Source: Lentzea tibetensis
GTDB taxonomy: Bacteria > Actinomycetota > Actinomycetes > Mycobacteriales > Pseudonocardiaceae
Reading direction: 5' to 3'
Length of the DNA: 56,273 nucleotides
Assembly (NCBI RefSeq): GCF_007845675.1
Contig: NZ_VOBR01000027.1
Coordinates: 77,994-134,266, forward strand
This document shows, piece after piece, positions 47,040-55,568 of this stretch; positions within the stretch are counted from its first letter, which is position 1; the number at the start of each line of letters is the position of its first letter. The notes below the pieces were generated by a model. That model worked only from the letters and a program-made list of their open reading frames with translations. It was not told the DNA's origin and did not search any database. The position numbers and the translations under genes are program-made.

Positions 47040-47230
47040 CCAACCCGTTCGAGGACCCGCAGGGCCGGTTCTTCGTGCTCGTGAACGACGAGCAGCAGCA
47101 CTCGCTGTGGCCGTCGTTCGCCGAGGTGCCCGCGGGCTGGACCAAGGTGTTCGGCGACGACACCCGCGAGGCGTGCCTGGCCTACGTCGAGGAGAACTGG
47201 ACCGACATGAGGCCGGCCTCTATTCGCTGA
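47036..47230 (+). CDS. MbtH-family NRPS chaperone
   Basis: A 64-aa protein from ATG 47036, overlapping the NRPS stop by 4 bp, with AGGAGG inside the NRPS end. The MbtH signature is complete: [33 protein letters not shown], ending [14 protein letters not shown]. MbtH proteins bind adenylation domains and are needed for their solubility or activity. It therefore serves the upstream synthetase. It overlaps the convergent NAD(P)-binding gene by 11 bp. Confidence 0.95.
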   Translation: MTNPFEDPQGRFFVLVNDEQQHSLWPSFAEVPAGWTKVFGDDTREACLAYVEENWTDMRPASIR

Positions 47231-47900
47231 GGTACTGCTCGAACGTTCGCCGGCCCACCGCGCGGTGTGGGGTGAGGTTGCCGCCCGCGCGGTAGGCCGC
47301 GAACGTCTTGCCGGGCAGCCGGAGCGGTACGACCTTGCGCCGCTTTCCGGAAGCCGTCAGGAACAGGCGAGCCAGATCGGTGGCCCGGTGCACTTCCGGG
47401 CCGCCCATCTCCGGCGCCATGCCCGCCGGTTCACCCTGCGCCAGCCGTGCCAGCACGGCGGCGACCTCGGCCGGATCGATGGGCTGGAACCGGAAGTCGG
47501 GGATCATCATCAGCGGCAACCGCGCCGAGGCCTCGAAGATCGAGCGCAGCAGCGGGTGGAACTGGGTGGCCCGCAGGATGGTCCACGGCACGCCGGAGTC
47601 GATGATCAGGCGTTCGGCGGCCAGTTTCTGCCGGTAGTAGGGCAGCGGCACCTGGTCGACGCCGACGATCGACACGTAGACGAGGTGTCCCGGCCGTGCG
47701 GCCAGCACCGTCCGCGCCAGGTTGACCTCCCGGCGGAACGACGTCGCGCAGTGCACGACGACGTCGGCTTTCAGCGCCTCGAGCCCGGTCCCCTTCAACA
47801 GGTCCGTGCCGGTGGCACGGGACACCGCACGCGCGTCCGGCAGTCCGGCCATCACGTGCCGGCCCAAGCGGCCGCGGCCGCCGGTGACAACAACCTTCAT
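47220..47900 (-). CDS. NAD(P)-binding NmrA/SDR-like protein
   Basis: A 226-aa protein from ATG 47900. The Rossmann start [63 protein letters not shown] (YYRxK in place of YxxxK) and [13 protein letters not shown] mark the atypical SDR group of NmrA/YesF-like NAD(P)H-binding proteins. Members act as redox sensors or reductases; activity here is unknown. The start overlaps the stop of the DMT transporter gene (4 bp), so the two form an operon. It opposes the siderophore operon and is probably not part of it. Confidence 0.8.
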   Translation of the reverse strand: MKVVVTGGRGRLGRHVMAGLPDARAVSRATGTDLLKGTGLEALKADVVVHCATSFRREVNLARTVLAARPGHLVYVSIVGVDQVPLPYYRQKLAAERLIIDSGVPWTILRATQFHPLLRSIFEASARLPLMMIPDFRFQPIDPAEVAAVLARLAQGEPAGMAPEMGGPEVHRATDLARLFLTASGKRRKVVPLRLPGKTFAAYRAGGNLTPHRAVGRRTFEQYLSE

Positions 47901-48715
47901 GTGACCACTCTGGACCGGTGGAACTGGGCCAGCGCGATGATCCCGGTCACGGCGACCACGGCGCTCGTCACGAGCGCGACCTCGGTCCACGCACCGGCGC
48001 CCTGCGTCTCGTCGAGCAGCACCATCCCGATCCACGACGCGACGATCGGGTTGGTCACGGTCTGCCCGGCCACCACGAGGTCCGCGGCTCCCGCCGTGTA
48101 CCCGAGCTGGATGAACCACGCCCCGATCAGGAAAGCCACGACGACTCCGGCCAGCGAGCTCCACGCGATCGACGGCAGTGAGGTCGTCACGTCCCGCACC
48201 AGCACGGCGACCAGCCCGTAGGCGGCGCCGGCGCCGACGGCGAACGCGAGGCAGCGGATCGTGCCGCTCTGGAACGTCGCGATCACGCCGAACACGCACA
48301 CCGCGGCCGCGACCAGCTGACTGGCCTGCAGCGCCACGTTGGTCGGCACGTCCGTCGGCACCGCCGACCCGGCCGCGATCCACACGAACACCGCGACGCC
48401 CAGCGTCGCCGTGAACACCGCGCCCGCCAGCTTGGGCGTGAAGCGCCCGAAGTCGATCACCGTGATGATGGGTAGCGACAGCACCGCTATGGGTGCGACG
48501 ACGGTGACCGGCGCGAACGTCCACGCGAGCACCTGCAGGATCGCGGCGACGAACAGGATCGAGAAGCCGGTCAGCCACCGCCGGTTGCCGGGGAGGCGGT
48601 GGGCGCGCCGCAACGTCAGGTCGCCGACCTCCCGGACACCGGCGTGCTGCATCGCGGCGCCGACCGCGCTGCACACGGCGCCGAGCACCGCGCAGAGGAT
48701 CGCGATCCCGACCAC
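47897..48715 (-). CDS. DMT-superfamily membrane transporter
   Basis: A 272-aa protein from GTG 48715 with about nine or ten hydrophobic helices (VGIAILCAVLGAVCSAVGAAMQHAGV opening, then LTGFSILFVAAILQVLAWTFAPVTVVAPIAVLSLPIITVI, ending in SAVVAVTGIIALAQF). The fold resembles DMT/EamA-like or magnesium-transporter-like (NIPA-type) proteins of actinomycetes. Substrate unknown. It starts close to the divergent GntR operon and overlaps the NmrA-like gene downstream. Confidence 0.75.
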   Translation of the reverse strand: MVGIAILCAVLGAVCSAVGAAMQHAGVREVGDLTLRRAHRLPGNRRWLTGFSILFVAAILQVLAWTFAPVTVVAPIAVLSLPIITVIDFGRFTPKLAGAVFTATLGVAVFVWIAAGSAVPTDVPTNVALQASQLVAAAVCVFGVIATFQSGTIRCLAFAVGAGAAYGLVAVLVRDVTTSLPSIAWSSLAGVVVAFLIGAWFIQLGYTAGAADLVVAGQTVTNPIVASWIGMVLLDETQGAGAWTEVALVTSAVVAVTGIIALAQFHRSRVVT

Positions 48716-48743
48716 ATGGCCAAGCGTACTTCTCTAGTGCTAG

Positions 48744-48767
48744 GGTTCATTACTCAAGTAACGAACC
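48744..48767. promoter_or_regulatory. 24-bp inverted repeat, probable GntR operator
   Basis: Left arm GGTTCATTACT and right arm AGTAACGAACC around CA are symmetric at all but one arm position. It ends 13 bp before the GntR start codon and overlaps the likely promoter. YtrA-subfamily regulators usually repress their own ABC operon from such a site. Confidence 0.65.
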
Positions 48768-48780
48768 AAGGATGTAGCTG

Positions 48781-49146
48781 ATGTTCGACGACCGGAGCCC
48801 GATCTACCGGCAGATCGCCGAGCGGATCAAGGCGGACGTGCTCAGCGGGGCGCTGGAGGCGGACGAACAGGTCATGTCGACCAACCAGTACGCGGCCTTC
48901 TACCGGATCAACCCGGCGACGGCGGCGAAGGCCTTTCAGCAGCTCGTGGACGAGAAGGTGCTCTACAAGAAGCGGGGGATCGGGATGTTCGTGAGCACGG
49001 AGGCTCGCGAGATGTTGCGGGTGCAGGGGAGGGAGACGTTCTTCGGCGAGGTCGTCGACCCGATGGTGGCCGAGGCCAAGGCCATCGGGATCCCGTTGAC
49101 GGACGTGATCCGCAGGATCGAACTGCTCGAGAACGGGGACATCTGA
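48781..49146 (+). CDS. GntR-family regulator (YtrA subfamily)
   Basis: A 121-aa protein from ATG 48781 (AAGGA upstream). The winged HTH (SPIYRQIAERIKADVLSGALEADEQVMSTNQYAAFYRINPATAAKAFQQLVDEKVLYKKRGIGMFVS) is followed by only a short C-terminal helix pair, the size typical of YtrA-type regulators, which control adjacent ABC transporters in response to cell-envelope antibiotics. The ABC ATPase starts within its stop codon. Here serine and asparagine replace the usual PSVRxLA residues (STNQYA), a slight deviation. Confidence 0.88.
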   Translation: MFDDRSPIYRQIAERIKADVLSGALEADEQVMSTNQYAAFYRINPATAAKAFQQLVDEKVLYKKRGIGMFVSTEAREMLRVQGRETFFGEVVDPMVAEAKAIGIPLTDVIRRIELLENGDI

Positions 49147-50024
49147 TGCGCGTCGACGTGACCGGCCTGACCGTGCGCTACGGCGATGTCACCGCCGTGG
49201 ACGACATGAGCTTCTCCTTGGAGAGCGACAAGATCTACGGTCTGTTGGGCAGAAACGGGTCGGGCAAGACCAGCCTCATGTCGGTGCTCGCCGGCTACCG
49301 CAAGCCGTCCGGCGGCACGGTGCTCGTCGGCGGCGAGCCGGTGTTCGAGAACCGGCGGGCCACGGCGGGGATCTCACTCGTCCGGCACGTCGCGGACGCG
49401 GCCGACAAGTCCGACAAGATCAGCGAGGCGCTGACGTACGCGGCGTGGTGGCGCGACTCGTGGGACGCCAGGTACGCCGACGAGCTGCTGGAGCTGTTCA
49501 AGCTGTCGCGCGACGAGAAGATCGGTGCGCTGTCGCTCGGCCAGCGCTCGGCGTTCGGCGTCACGATCGGGCTCGCCAGCCGTGCGCCGCTGACGATGCT
49601 CGACGAGTCACACCTCGGCATGGACACACCTACCCGCTACAAGTTCTACGACGCGCTGCTCCAGGACTTCATGCGCAACCCGCGCACGTTCATCCTCTCG
49701 ACGCACCTGATCGAGGAGCTGGCCGCGTTGCTGGAGGAGGTCGTCATCATCGACGGCGGCAAGCTCGTCCTGCACGAGGAGACGGACTCGTTGCGGTCGC
49801 GGGGGATCGAGGTCACCGGCGTCGCGGACGACGTCGACGGGTTCGTCGCCGGGCTCACCGTGCTGTCCGAGAAGACGTTGGGGCGCACCAAGTCCGCGAT
49901 GGTCTACGGCTCGCTCGACGACGAGCAGCTCGCCGCGGCGCGGCGCGCGGGGCTGGAACTGGGGCCGATCGCCTTGCAGGACCTGTTCGTCCACCTCACC
50001 GAACCCGTGGGGGAGACCCGATGA
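49146..50024 (+). CDS. ABC transporter ATPase of the GntR-controlled operon
   Basis: A 292-aa protein from ATG 49146 (TGATG overlap). Walker A GLLGRNGSGKTSL, signature LSLGQRSAFG (close to LSxGQ), Walker B LTMLDESHLGMD (Glu present, but DES in place of DEP) and H-loop STHLIEE. It is the single-domain exporter ATPase type (YtrB/CcmA-like) and energises the membrane protein encoded next. The C-terminal about 70 aa are an accessory domain. Likely function: efflux or immunity to a membrane-active compound, as for Ytr systems (inference). Confidence 0.85.
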   Translation: MRVDVTGLTVRYGDVTAVDDMSFSLESDKIYGLLGRNGSGKTSLMSVLAGYRKPSGGTVLVGGEPVFENRRATAGISLVRHVADAADKSDKISEALTYAAWWRDSWDARYADELLELFKLSRDEKIGALSLGQRSAFGVTIGLASRAPLTMLDESHLGMDTPTRYKFYDALLQDFMRNPRTFILSTHLIEELAALLEEVVIIDGGKLVLHEETDSLRSRGIEVTGVADDVDGFVAGLTVLSEKTLGRTKSAMVYGSLDDEQLAAARRAGLELGPIALQDLFVHLTEPVGETR

Positions 50025-50683
50025 GGATCATGACCTCGCTGTCCAGGACGTTGCTGCCGTTCCTCGTGCTCGTGTGGGCCGGGGCGCTGGTGGTCGTGCT
50101 GGCGCTGACGTTCGTCGTGTCCGTCTGGAAGGGCGTGAGCATCAGCGGGTGGAACATCGCGGCCGCGCAGATCTCCCGGTGGGTGCTGTTCTGGGTCGGT
50201 GTCTACCTGATCAGCAACTTCCTCTCGATCGCGGTCGCACACGGCCGCACGCGGCGCGAGTTCCTGTGGCAGGCAGCGGCTTTCGCGCTGCTGATCTCGG
50301 TCGTGCTCGCGGCCGTGACGCGGTTCGGGTTCCTCGTCGAGTCGCTCGTGTACCGCGGGATGGACTGGAGCACCGGTGACGCGGGCGGGGGGATTCTCGA
50401 GTACTCGCTGGTGTACGCGGTGTGGAGCGCGGTCGGCGCGTTCATGGCGGCGTCGTTCATCCGGTTCTCCTCGGCGGCGCTGGTCACGATCCCGATCGGC
50501 GTCGTGCTCATCGTCCCGGCCGGATCGCTGGTGTCCGGCGCGAACTCGTTGCCGTTCCTCGGTTCGCTGCCGGGTTTCACGCACGGGCAGGCCATGTTGC
50601 TCACGCTCGGCACCGTCGTGGTCGCGCTGGGTCTCGCGTGGGCGGTGGCGCGGGAGATGCCGATCAGAACCAAAGCCGGGTGA
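50021..50683 (+). CDS. Membrane permease partner of the GntR/ABC operon
   Basis: A 220-aa protein from ATG 50021, coupled by ATGA. It has about six hydrophobic segments (LLPFLVLVWAGALVVVLALTFVVSV, ISRWVLFWVGVYLISNFLSIAVAHG, a polar loop GRTRREFLWQA, and four more) and no recognised family beyond ABC-2-like permeases. The gene pair is complete and separate from the FecCD importer that follows, which has its own iron box. Confidence 0.75.
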   Translation: MRIMTSLSRTLLPFLVLVWAGALVVVLALTFVVSVWKGVSISGWNIAAAQISRWVLFWVGVYLISNFLSIAVAHGRTRREFLWQAAAFALLISVVLAAVTRFGFLVESLVYRGMDWSTGDAGGGILEYSLVYAVWSAVGAFMAASFIRFSSAALVTIPIGVVLIVPAGSLVSGANSLPFLGSLPGFTHGQAMLLTLGTVVVALGLAWAVAREMPIRTKAG

Positions 50684-50690
50684 GATACGG

Positions 50691-50704
50691 TTAGGCTCAC
50701 CTAA
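50691..50704. promoter_or_regulatory. Iron box upstream of the FecCD importer operon
   Basis: TTAGGCTCACCTAA is TTAGG-N4-CCTAA, matching the other two iron boxes of the island. It lies 17 bp before the GTG at 50722, so iron-loaded DtxR/IdeR/DmdR would block the start of the operon. Confidence 0.85.
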
Positions 50705-50721
50705 TCGGCAGGGGGAACTCG

Positions 50722-51741
50722 GTGAGCACGGCGGTCAGGACTGAAGCGCGCGCTCTGCGCGGTGCCGGCCTGGTCGTCGCGCTCGCCGTGCTCGTGCTGA
50801 CGTGCCTGCTGAGCCTGTGGATCGGCTCGCGGGACATCCCGTTCACGGACACGCTCAGCGTGCTGTTGAGCGACGACGGGTCCGTCGAGTCGCTGATCAT
50901 CCGCGACCACCGGCTGCCGCGCACGATCATCGGCGTCCTCGTCGGTGCCTCGCTCGGGCTGGCGGGCGCGCTGATGCAGTCGCTGACCCGCAACCCCCTC
51001 GCCGACCCCGGACTGCTCGGTGTCCAGTTCGGCGCGTCCGCGGCCGTGGTCGTCGGCATCGCGTTCCTCGGCATCGGGTCGATCACCGGCTACCTGTGGC
51101 TCGGGCTCTTGGGCGCCGCCGCCGCGTCGGTCGTGGTGTACGTGCTCGGCGCGGCCGGGAGCGGCGCCGCCTCGCCGGACCGGCTGGTGCTCGCGGGTGC
51201 CGCGATCAGCGCCGTGCTGCTCGCGTTCGTGTCGGCCGTGCTGCTGCTCTACCCGATGTCGTTCATGTCGTTCCGCTTCTGGAACGTCGGCTCCATCGCC
51301 GGCCGCCAGATGGACGTCGTCCTGCGCATCGCGCCGGTGATGCTGGCGGGCATCCTGCTGACGCTCGGGCTGACTCGGTCGCTGAACATCCTCGCGCTCG
51401 GCGAGGAGACCGGCAGCGCGCTCGGCGCGAACGTCGGCCGCATCCGGCTGCTCGGCGGCATCGCGGTGACCTTGCTGTGCGGCGCGGCGACCGCGGCGGC
51501 CGGGCCCATCGGGTTCATCGGGCTGACCGTCCCGCACGCCGCGCGTGCACTCGGCGGCTCGGACCACCGCTGGGTGCTGCCGTACTCGATGGTGCTCGCG
51601 CCGATCCTCCTGGTGGGTGCGGACATCCTGGGCCGCGTGATCGCGCGGCCCGGTGAGGTGGAGGTCGGGATCGTGACGGCCGTGCTGGGCGCGCCCGTGT
51701 TCATCGCGCTGGTGCGGCGCAGGAAGCTGGCGCAGCTGTGA
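50722..51741 (+). CDS. FecCD-family iron-siderophore ABC permease 1
   Basis: A 339-aa protein from GTG 50722 with AGGGGG upstream. Typical FecCD pattern: RDHRLPRTIIGVLVGASLGLAGALMQSLTRNPLADPGLLGVQFGASAAV after the first helix and GPIGFIGLTVPHAARAL near the ATPase-contact loop. About ten membrane helices. It forms, with the next gene, the pore for import of the ferric siderophore delivered by the lipoprotein at 32680-33684. Coupled to the next gene by GTGA. Confidence 0.9.
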   Translation: MSTAVRTEARALRGAGLVVALAVLVLTCLLSLWIGSRDIPFTDTLSVLLSDDGSVESLIIRDHRLPRTIIGVLVGASLGLAGALMQSLTRNPLADPGLLGVQFGASAAVVVGIAFLGIGSITGYLWLGLLGAAAASVVVYVLGAAGSGAASPDRLVLAGAAISAVLLAFVSAVLLLYPMSFMSFRFWNVGSIAGRQMDVVLRIAPVMLAGILLTLGLTRSLNILALGEETGSALGANVGRIRLLGGIAVTLLCGAATAAAGPIGFIGLTVPHAARALGGSDHRWVLPYSMVLAPILLVGADILGRVIARPGEVEVGIVTAVLGAPVFIALVRRRKLAQL

Positions 51742-52766
51742 CGGCCGTGCTGCGCACCGGACCGGTGTCCCTGCGGGTGGTGCCGCGCGTCGCCGTCGTG
51801 TCGGCGGTGCTCCTGCTCGCGGTGCTCGCGGTCGGGGTCGCCAGCCTGATGACCGGTGACATCGAGCTGACCGCGTCCGAGGTGATCGCCTCGCTGGTCG
51901 GTCATGGCGACCGCGCGTCGGACTTCATCGTGCTGCGCCTGCGGTTGCCGCGCGTGCTGTGCGCGTTGTTCGTCGGCGCCGCGCTGGCCGCCAGTGGCGC
52001 GATCCTGCAGTCGCTGACGCGCAACCCGCTGGGCAGCCCCGAGTTCATCGGCATGACCAACGGTGCCGCGACCGGCGCCATCTGCGTCATGTTCTTCCTG
52101 CAGGGCAGCATGATGATGATCGCGGCCGGCGCATTCGTCGGCGGCGTGGTGACGACGGTCGTGGTGTACCTGCTCGCGATGAAACGCGGCGTGCAGGGGT
52201 TCCGGCTGGTGCTGGTCGGCATCGGCGTGTCGTTCATCCTGGTCGCGGTCAACCACTTCCTGATCACCCGTGCGTCGATCTACGAGGCGCTGCAGGCGCA
52301 GGCGTGGCTCGTCGGCGGGCTCAACCTCCGCACGTGGGGCCACGTCACGACCGCGGGCGTCGGCCTCGCGGTGCTGCTGCCGGTGGCGGTGTCGCTCGGC
52401 AGACGTCTCGCCCTGCTGGAGATGGGCGACCAGGCCGCGCAGGGGCTCGGCGTGAACGTCGAGCGCAGCCGGTTCTTCCTGCTGGGCACGAGCGTAGGGC
52501 TGGCGTCCGTCGCGACGGCGGCGGCGGGCCCGATCTCGTTCGTCGCGCTCGCCGCGCCTCAGCTGGCGCGCAAGCTGACCCGGTCCGCCGGGCCTGGCGT
52601 GTTCGCGGCGGCGCTGATGGGCGCTGTCCTGTTGATGGCGAGTGATCTGCTGTTGCAGCGCGTGTTCTCGGTCCAGCTCCCGGTCGGCATCGTGACCGGT
52701 GCGGTCGGCGGCGTGTACCTGGCGTGGCTGCTGGCGCACGAATGGCGAAAGGGCATCGCACGATGA
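51738..52766 (+). CDS. FecCD-family iron-siderophore ABC permease 2
   Basis: A 342-aa protein from GTG 51738. The same signature as its partner appears: LRLPRVLCALFVGAALAASGAILQSLTRNPLGSPEFIGMTNGA, and GPISFVALAAPQLARKL. The pair matches FepD/FepG-type heterodimers. The downstream ATPase starts inside its last codons (ATGA overlap). Confidence 0.9.
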   Translation: MTAVLRTGPVSLRVVPRVAVVSAVLLLAVLAVGVASLMTGDIELTASEVIASLVGHGDRASDFIVLRLRLPRVLCALFVGAALAASGAILQSLTRNPLGSPEFIGMTNGAATGAICVMFFLQGSMMMIAAGAFVGGVVTTVVVYLLAMKRGVQGFRLVLVGIGVSFILVAVNHFLITRASIYEALQAQAWLVGGLNLRTWGHVTTAGVGLAVLLPVAVSLGRRLALLEMGDQAAQGLGVNVERSRFFLLGTSVGLASVATAAAGPISFVALAAPQLARKLTRSAGPGVFAAALMGAVLLMASDLLLQRVFSVQLPVGIVTGAVGGVYLAWLLAHEWRKGIAR

Positions 52767-53551
52767 CGCGGCTGCGCGGGGAGAACCTGACGCTCGCCTA
52801 CGACGAGCGCACCGTTGCGTCCACTTTGGACGTCTCCGTCCCCGACGGCTCGTTCACCGTGATCGTCGGGCCGAACGCGTGCGGCAAGTCGACGCTGCTG
52901 AAGGCGTTGGCGCGCATGCTGAAGCCCACCGAGGGCACGGTGTACCTCGACGGCGCGGCCATCGCGTCGTACCGGTCGAAGGAGGTCGCGCGCAGGCTCG
53001 GCCTGCTGCCGCAGACGTCCATCTCGCCGAACGGCATCACGGTCGGGGAGCTGGTCGCGCGCGGCCGGTACCCGCATCAGAAGCTGTTCCGCCAGTGGTC
53101 GCCCGAGGACGAGGCGGTCGTCGCCGAGTCCATGCGCAAGACCGGCGTGGACGACCTCACCGACCGGCTCGTCGACGAGCTGTCCGGCGGGCAGCGGCAG
53201 CGCGTGTGGCTCGCCATGGTGCTCGCGCAGCAGACGTCGATCCTGCTGCTCGACGAGCCGACGACGTTCCTCGACATCGCCCACCAGCACGAGGTGCTGG
53301 ACCTGTGCGCGGACCTGCACGAGGACGGCGCGCACACGCTCGTCGCCGTGCTGCACGACCTCAACCAGGCCTGCCGCTACGCCACGCACCTGATCGTCAT
53401 GAAACCGGGCGAGGGCATCGCCGCCGAGGGTGACCCGGTGCGGATCATGACGGCGGAGCTGGTGGAGGACGCGTTCGGCCTGCCGTGCCGCGTCGTCGAC
53501 GACCCGGAGACCGGCACGCCGCTCATCGTGCCGCTCAAGCGCCAGCGCTAG
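52763..53551 (+). CDS. Iron-siderophore ABC transporter ATPase (FepC type)
   Basis: A 262-aa protein from ATG 52763. Walker A GPNACGKSTL, Q-loop LLPQTSISPNGITVGELVARGRYPH (FepC/FhuC-characteristic), signature LSGGQRQR, Walker B LLLDEPTTFLDIAHQ and H-loop VLHDLNQA are all intact. It powers the two FecCD permeases and completes the importer. Last gene of the iron-regulated operon. Confidence 0.92.
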   Translation: MTRLRGENLTLAYDERTVASTLDVSVPDGSFTVIVGPNACGKSTLLKALARMLKPTEGTVYLDGAAIASYRSKEVARRLGLLPQTSISPNGITVGELVARGRYPHQKLFRQWSPEDEAVVAESMRKTGVDDLTDRLVDELSGGQRQRVWLAMVLAQQTSILLLDEPTTFLDIAHQHEVLDLCADLHEDGAHTLVAVLHDLNQACRYATHLIVMKPGEGIAAEGDPVRIMTAELVEDAFGLPCRVVDDPETGTPLIVPLKRQR

Positions 53552-53605
53552 TTTCGCTGGGCTGGATTCCATTCACCTTCCATTCGCGCCGTCCAGCCTG
53601 GCGCG

Positions 53606-55549
53606 ATGATCTGGGCACTGATCTCCTCGTTGGCACTGGTGATGACCGTGCCGGCACTCCAGCCGATGCCGCTGGACACCGCGATCACCGTCGACCCGGC
53701 GTCGGGCGGCAGGACGTTCGACGGCGTCGGCGCGATCAGCGGCGGTGGCGGCAACTCGCGCCTGCTGTACGACTACCCGGAGCCGCAGCGCGGCCAGATA
53801 CTCGACTACCTGTTCAAACCGGGCTACGGCGCGGCACTGCAGATGTTGAAGGTCGAGATCGGCGGCGACACCAACTCCACCGACGGCGCCGAGCACAGCC
53901 ACATGCACACCGCCACCGACCTCAACTGCGACCGCGGCTACGAGTGGTGGCTGATGGAGCAGGCGAAGGCGCGCAACCCGCGCATCAAGCTGGCCGCGCT
54001 GGCGTGGGGCGCCCCCGGCTGGCTCGGGACGTTCTGGAGCTCGAAGACCGTCGACTACCACATCAAGTGGCTCGACTGCGCCCGCTCGCGGGGCCTCACC
54101 ATCGACTACATGGGAGGGTGGAACGAGAAGGGCTACGACAAGGCCTGGTACAAGACCTTCCACGCGGCCCTGCGCTCCCACGGCTACCAGGCTCTCCTGG
54201 TCGGCGACGACGGCAACAAGGGCTGGCTCGCAGCCGACGACATGGTGGCCGATCCCTCGTTCGCCGCGGCCGTCGACGTGGTCGGCATCCACTACTCGTG
54301 CGGCTACCAGGGCACCGACAAGGGCAAGTCCTGTCTGAACAGCGCCAACGCACGTTCACTCGGGAAACCCTTGTGGGCCAGCGAAACCGGCTCGCAGGAC
54401 CTGAACACCGGCGCGTTCGCCTCCACGCGCAGCTTCAACCGCGGCTACATCGACGCGCGGATGACCGGGTACTTCAACTGGCCCCTGATCGCCGCCATCT
54501 CACCCAACCTGCGGTGGAACACCACCGGGTTGATGCGCGCCCACCAGCCGTGGGCCGGGTCGTACCAGGTCGGCAAGCAGGTGTGGGCGATCGCGCACAC
54601 CACGCAGTTCACCGCGCCGGGGTGGAAGTACCTCGACTCGGCTTCCGGCTACCTCGGTGGCAACCGCGACAACGGTTCCTACGTGTCCCTGCGGTCCGGG
54701 TCCGACTACTCCACTGTCTTGGAAACCATTGACGCTGTTGCTGATCAGAAGGTTTCGGTGTCCGTTGCCTCCGGGTTGAAGCAGGGGGCTGTGCGCGTGT
54801 ACGCCACCAACCTGCGGTCGGACAACCCCGCCGACCACTTCGTCCGGCAGCCCGATGTCACACCGGTGGCGGGGAAGTACTCGCTCGTTCTCCGGCCGGG
54901 CTACGTCTACTCGATCTCCACCGCCGGTGGCCAGGGCCACGGCACCGCCGCGGGGAAGCCAGGTAAGCCACTCGCTCTGCCGTACCAGGACAACTTCGAC
55001 GCCTCTCCGGTCGGCAAGCAGGCCCGGTACCTGGCCGACATGGACGGCGCGTTCGAGGTCGTGCCGTGCGGGGCTGGGCGGTGTGTGCGGCAGGTCATGT
55101 CTCAGGCGCCCATCGTGTGGCGCAACGGGAAGCGGAATCCCTCCGCGTTGATCGGTGACGTGTCGTGGGCCGACTACACGGTGCGGGTCGACGTCTTGTT
55201 GGAGCAGAAGGGGTTTGTCGAGTTGCAGGGGCGGGTCGGGTCGCAGGGGTTGGCTCCTGACCGGGTCAACGCCTACTTCCTGCGGGTCACCGATGGTGGG
55301 GCGTGGTCGTTGTTGAAGTCCGATACTTCGCCCAAGTTGACCACGCTCGCTTCTGGGACTGTTGGTGCGTTGGGGGTGAACAAGTGGCACAAGTTGGCGC
55401 TCACGTTCGCCGGTACGTCTGTGGCCGCGTCGATTGACGGGGTGAAGGTGGGGGCTGTGGTTGACGCGAGTTATGCGGCTGGGCAGGTGGGGATCGCGGT
55501 GAGTCAGACGATCAACGCTCGGTTCGACAACCTGTCGGTGGCTCGCTGA
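53606..55549 (+). CDS. Secreted GH59-type galactosylceramidase-like glycoside hydrolase
   Basis: A 647-aa protein with a short signal peptide (MIWALISSLALVMTVPALQP). The catalytic barrel starts FDGVGAISGGGGNSRLLYDYPEPQRGQILDYLFKPGYGAALQMLKVEIGGD, the galactocerebrosidase pattern. The acid/base is Glu174 in GGWNEKG and the nucleophile Glu260 in ASETGS. A beta-sandwich follows, and then a C-terminal lectin-like/laminin-G-type domain (about 470-647). GH59 enzymes remove galactose from galactosylceramide in animals; the natural substrate of the bacterial members is unsettled. The region downstream is non-coding. The gene is unrelated to the siderophore operon. Confidence 0.88.
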   Translation: MIWALISSLALVMTVPALQPMPLDTAITVDPASGGRTFDGVGAISGGGGNSRLLYDYPEPQRGQILDYLFKPGYGAALQMLKVEIGGDTNSTDGAEHSHMHTATDLNCDRGYEWWLMEQAKARNPRIKLAALAWGAPGWLGTFWSSKTVDYHIKWLDCARSRGLTIDYMGGWNEKGYDKAWYKTFHAALRSHGYQALLVGDDGNKGWLAADDMVADPSFAAAVDVVGIHYSCGYQGTDKGKSCLNSANARSLGKPLWASETGSQDLNTGAFASTRSFNRGYIDARMTGYFNWPLIAAISPNLRWNTTGLMRAHQPWAGSYQVGKQVWAIAHTTQFTAPGWKYLDSASGYLGGNRDNGSYVSLRSGSDYSTVLETIDAVADQKVSVSVASGLKQGAVRVYATNLRSDNPADHFVRQPDVTPVAGKYSLVLRPGYVYSISTAGGQGHGTAAGKPGKPLALPYQDNFDASPVGKQARYLADMDGAFEVVPCGAGRCVRQVMSQAPIVWRNGKRNPSALIGDVSWADYTVRVDVLLEQKGFVELQGRVGSQGLAPDRVNAYFLRVTDGGAWSLLKSDTSPKLTTLASGTVGALGVNKWHKLALTFAGTSVAASIDGVKVGAVVDASYAAGQVGIAVSQTINARFDNLSVAR

Positions 55550-55568
55550 GCTTGGGGTTTTGGTGGTG

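Noticed and set aside
47220-48674. 484-codon frame joining the NmrA-like protein to upstream sequence
   Set aside because: The upstream part is an out-of-frame reading of the DMT transporter; the Rossmann start at 47900 is clear.
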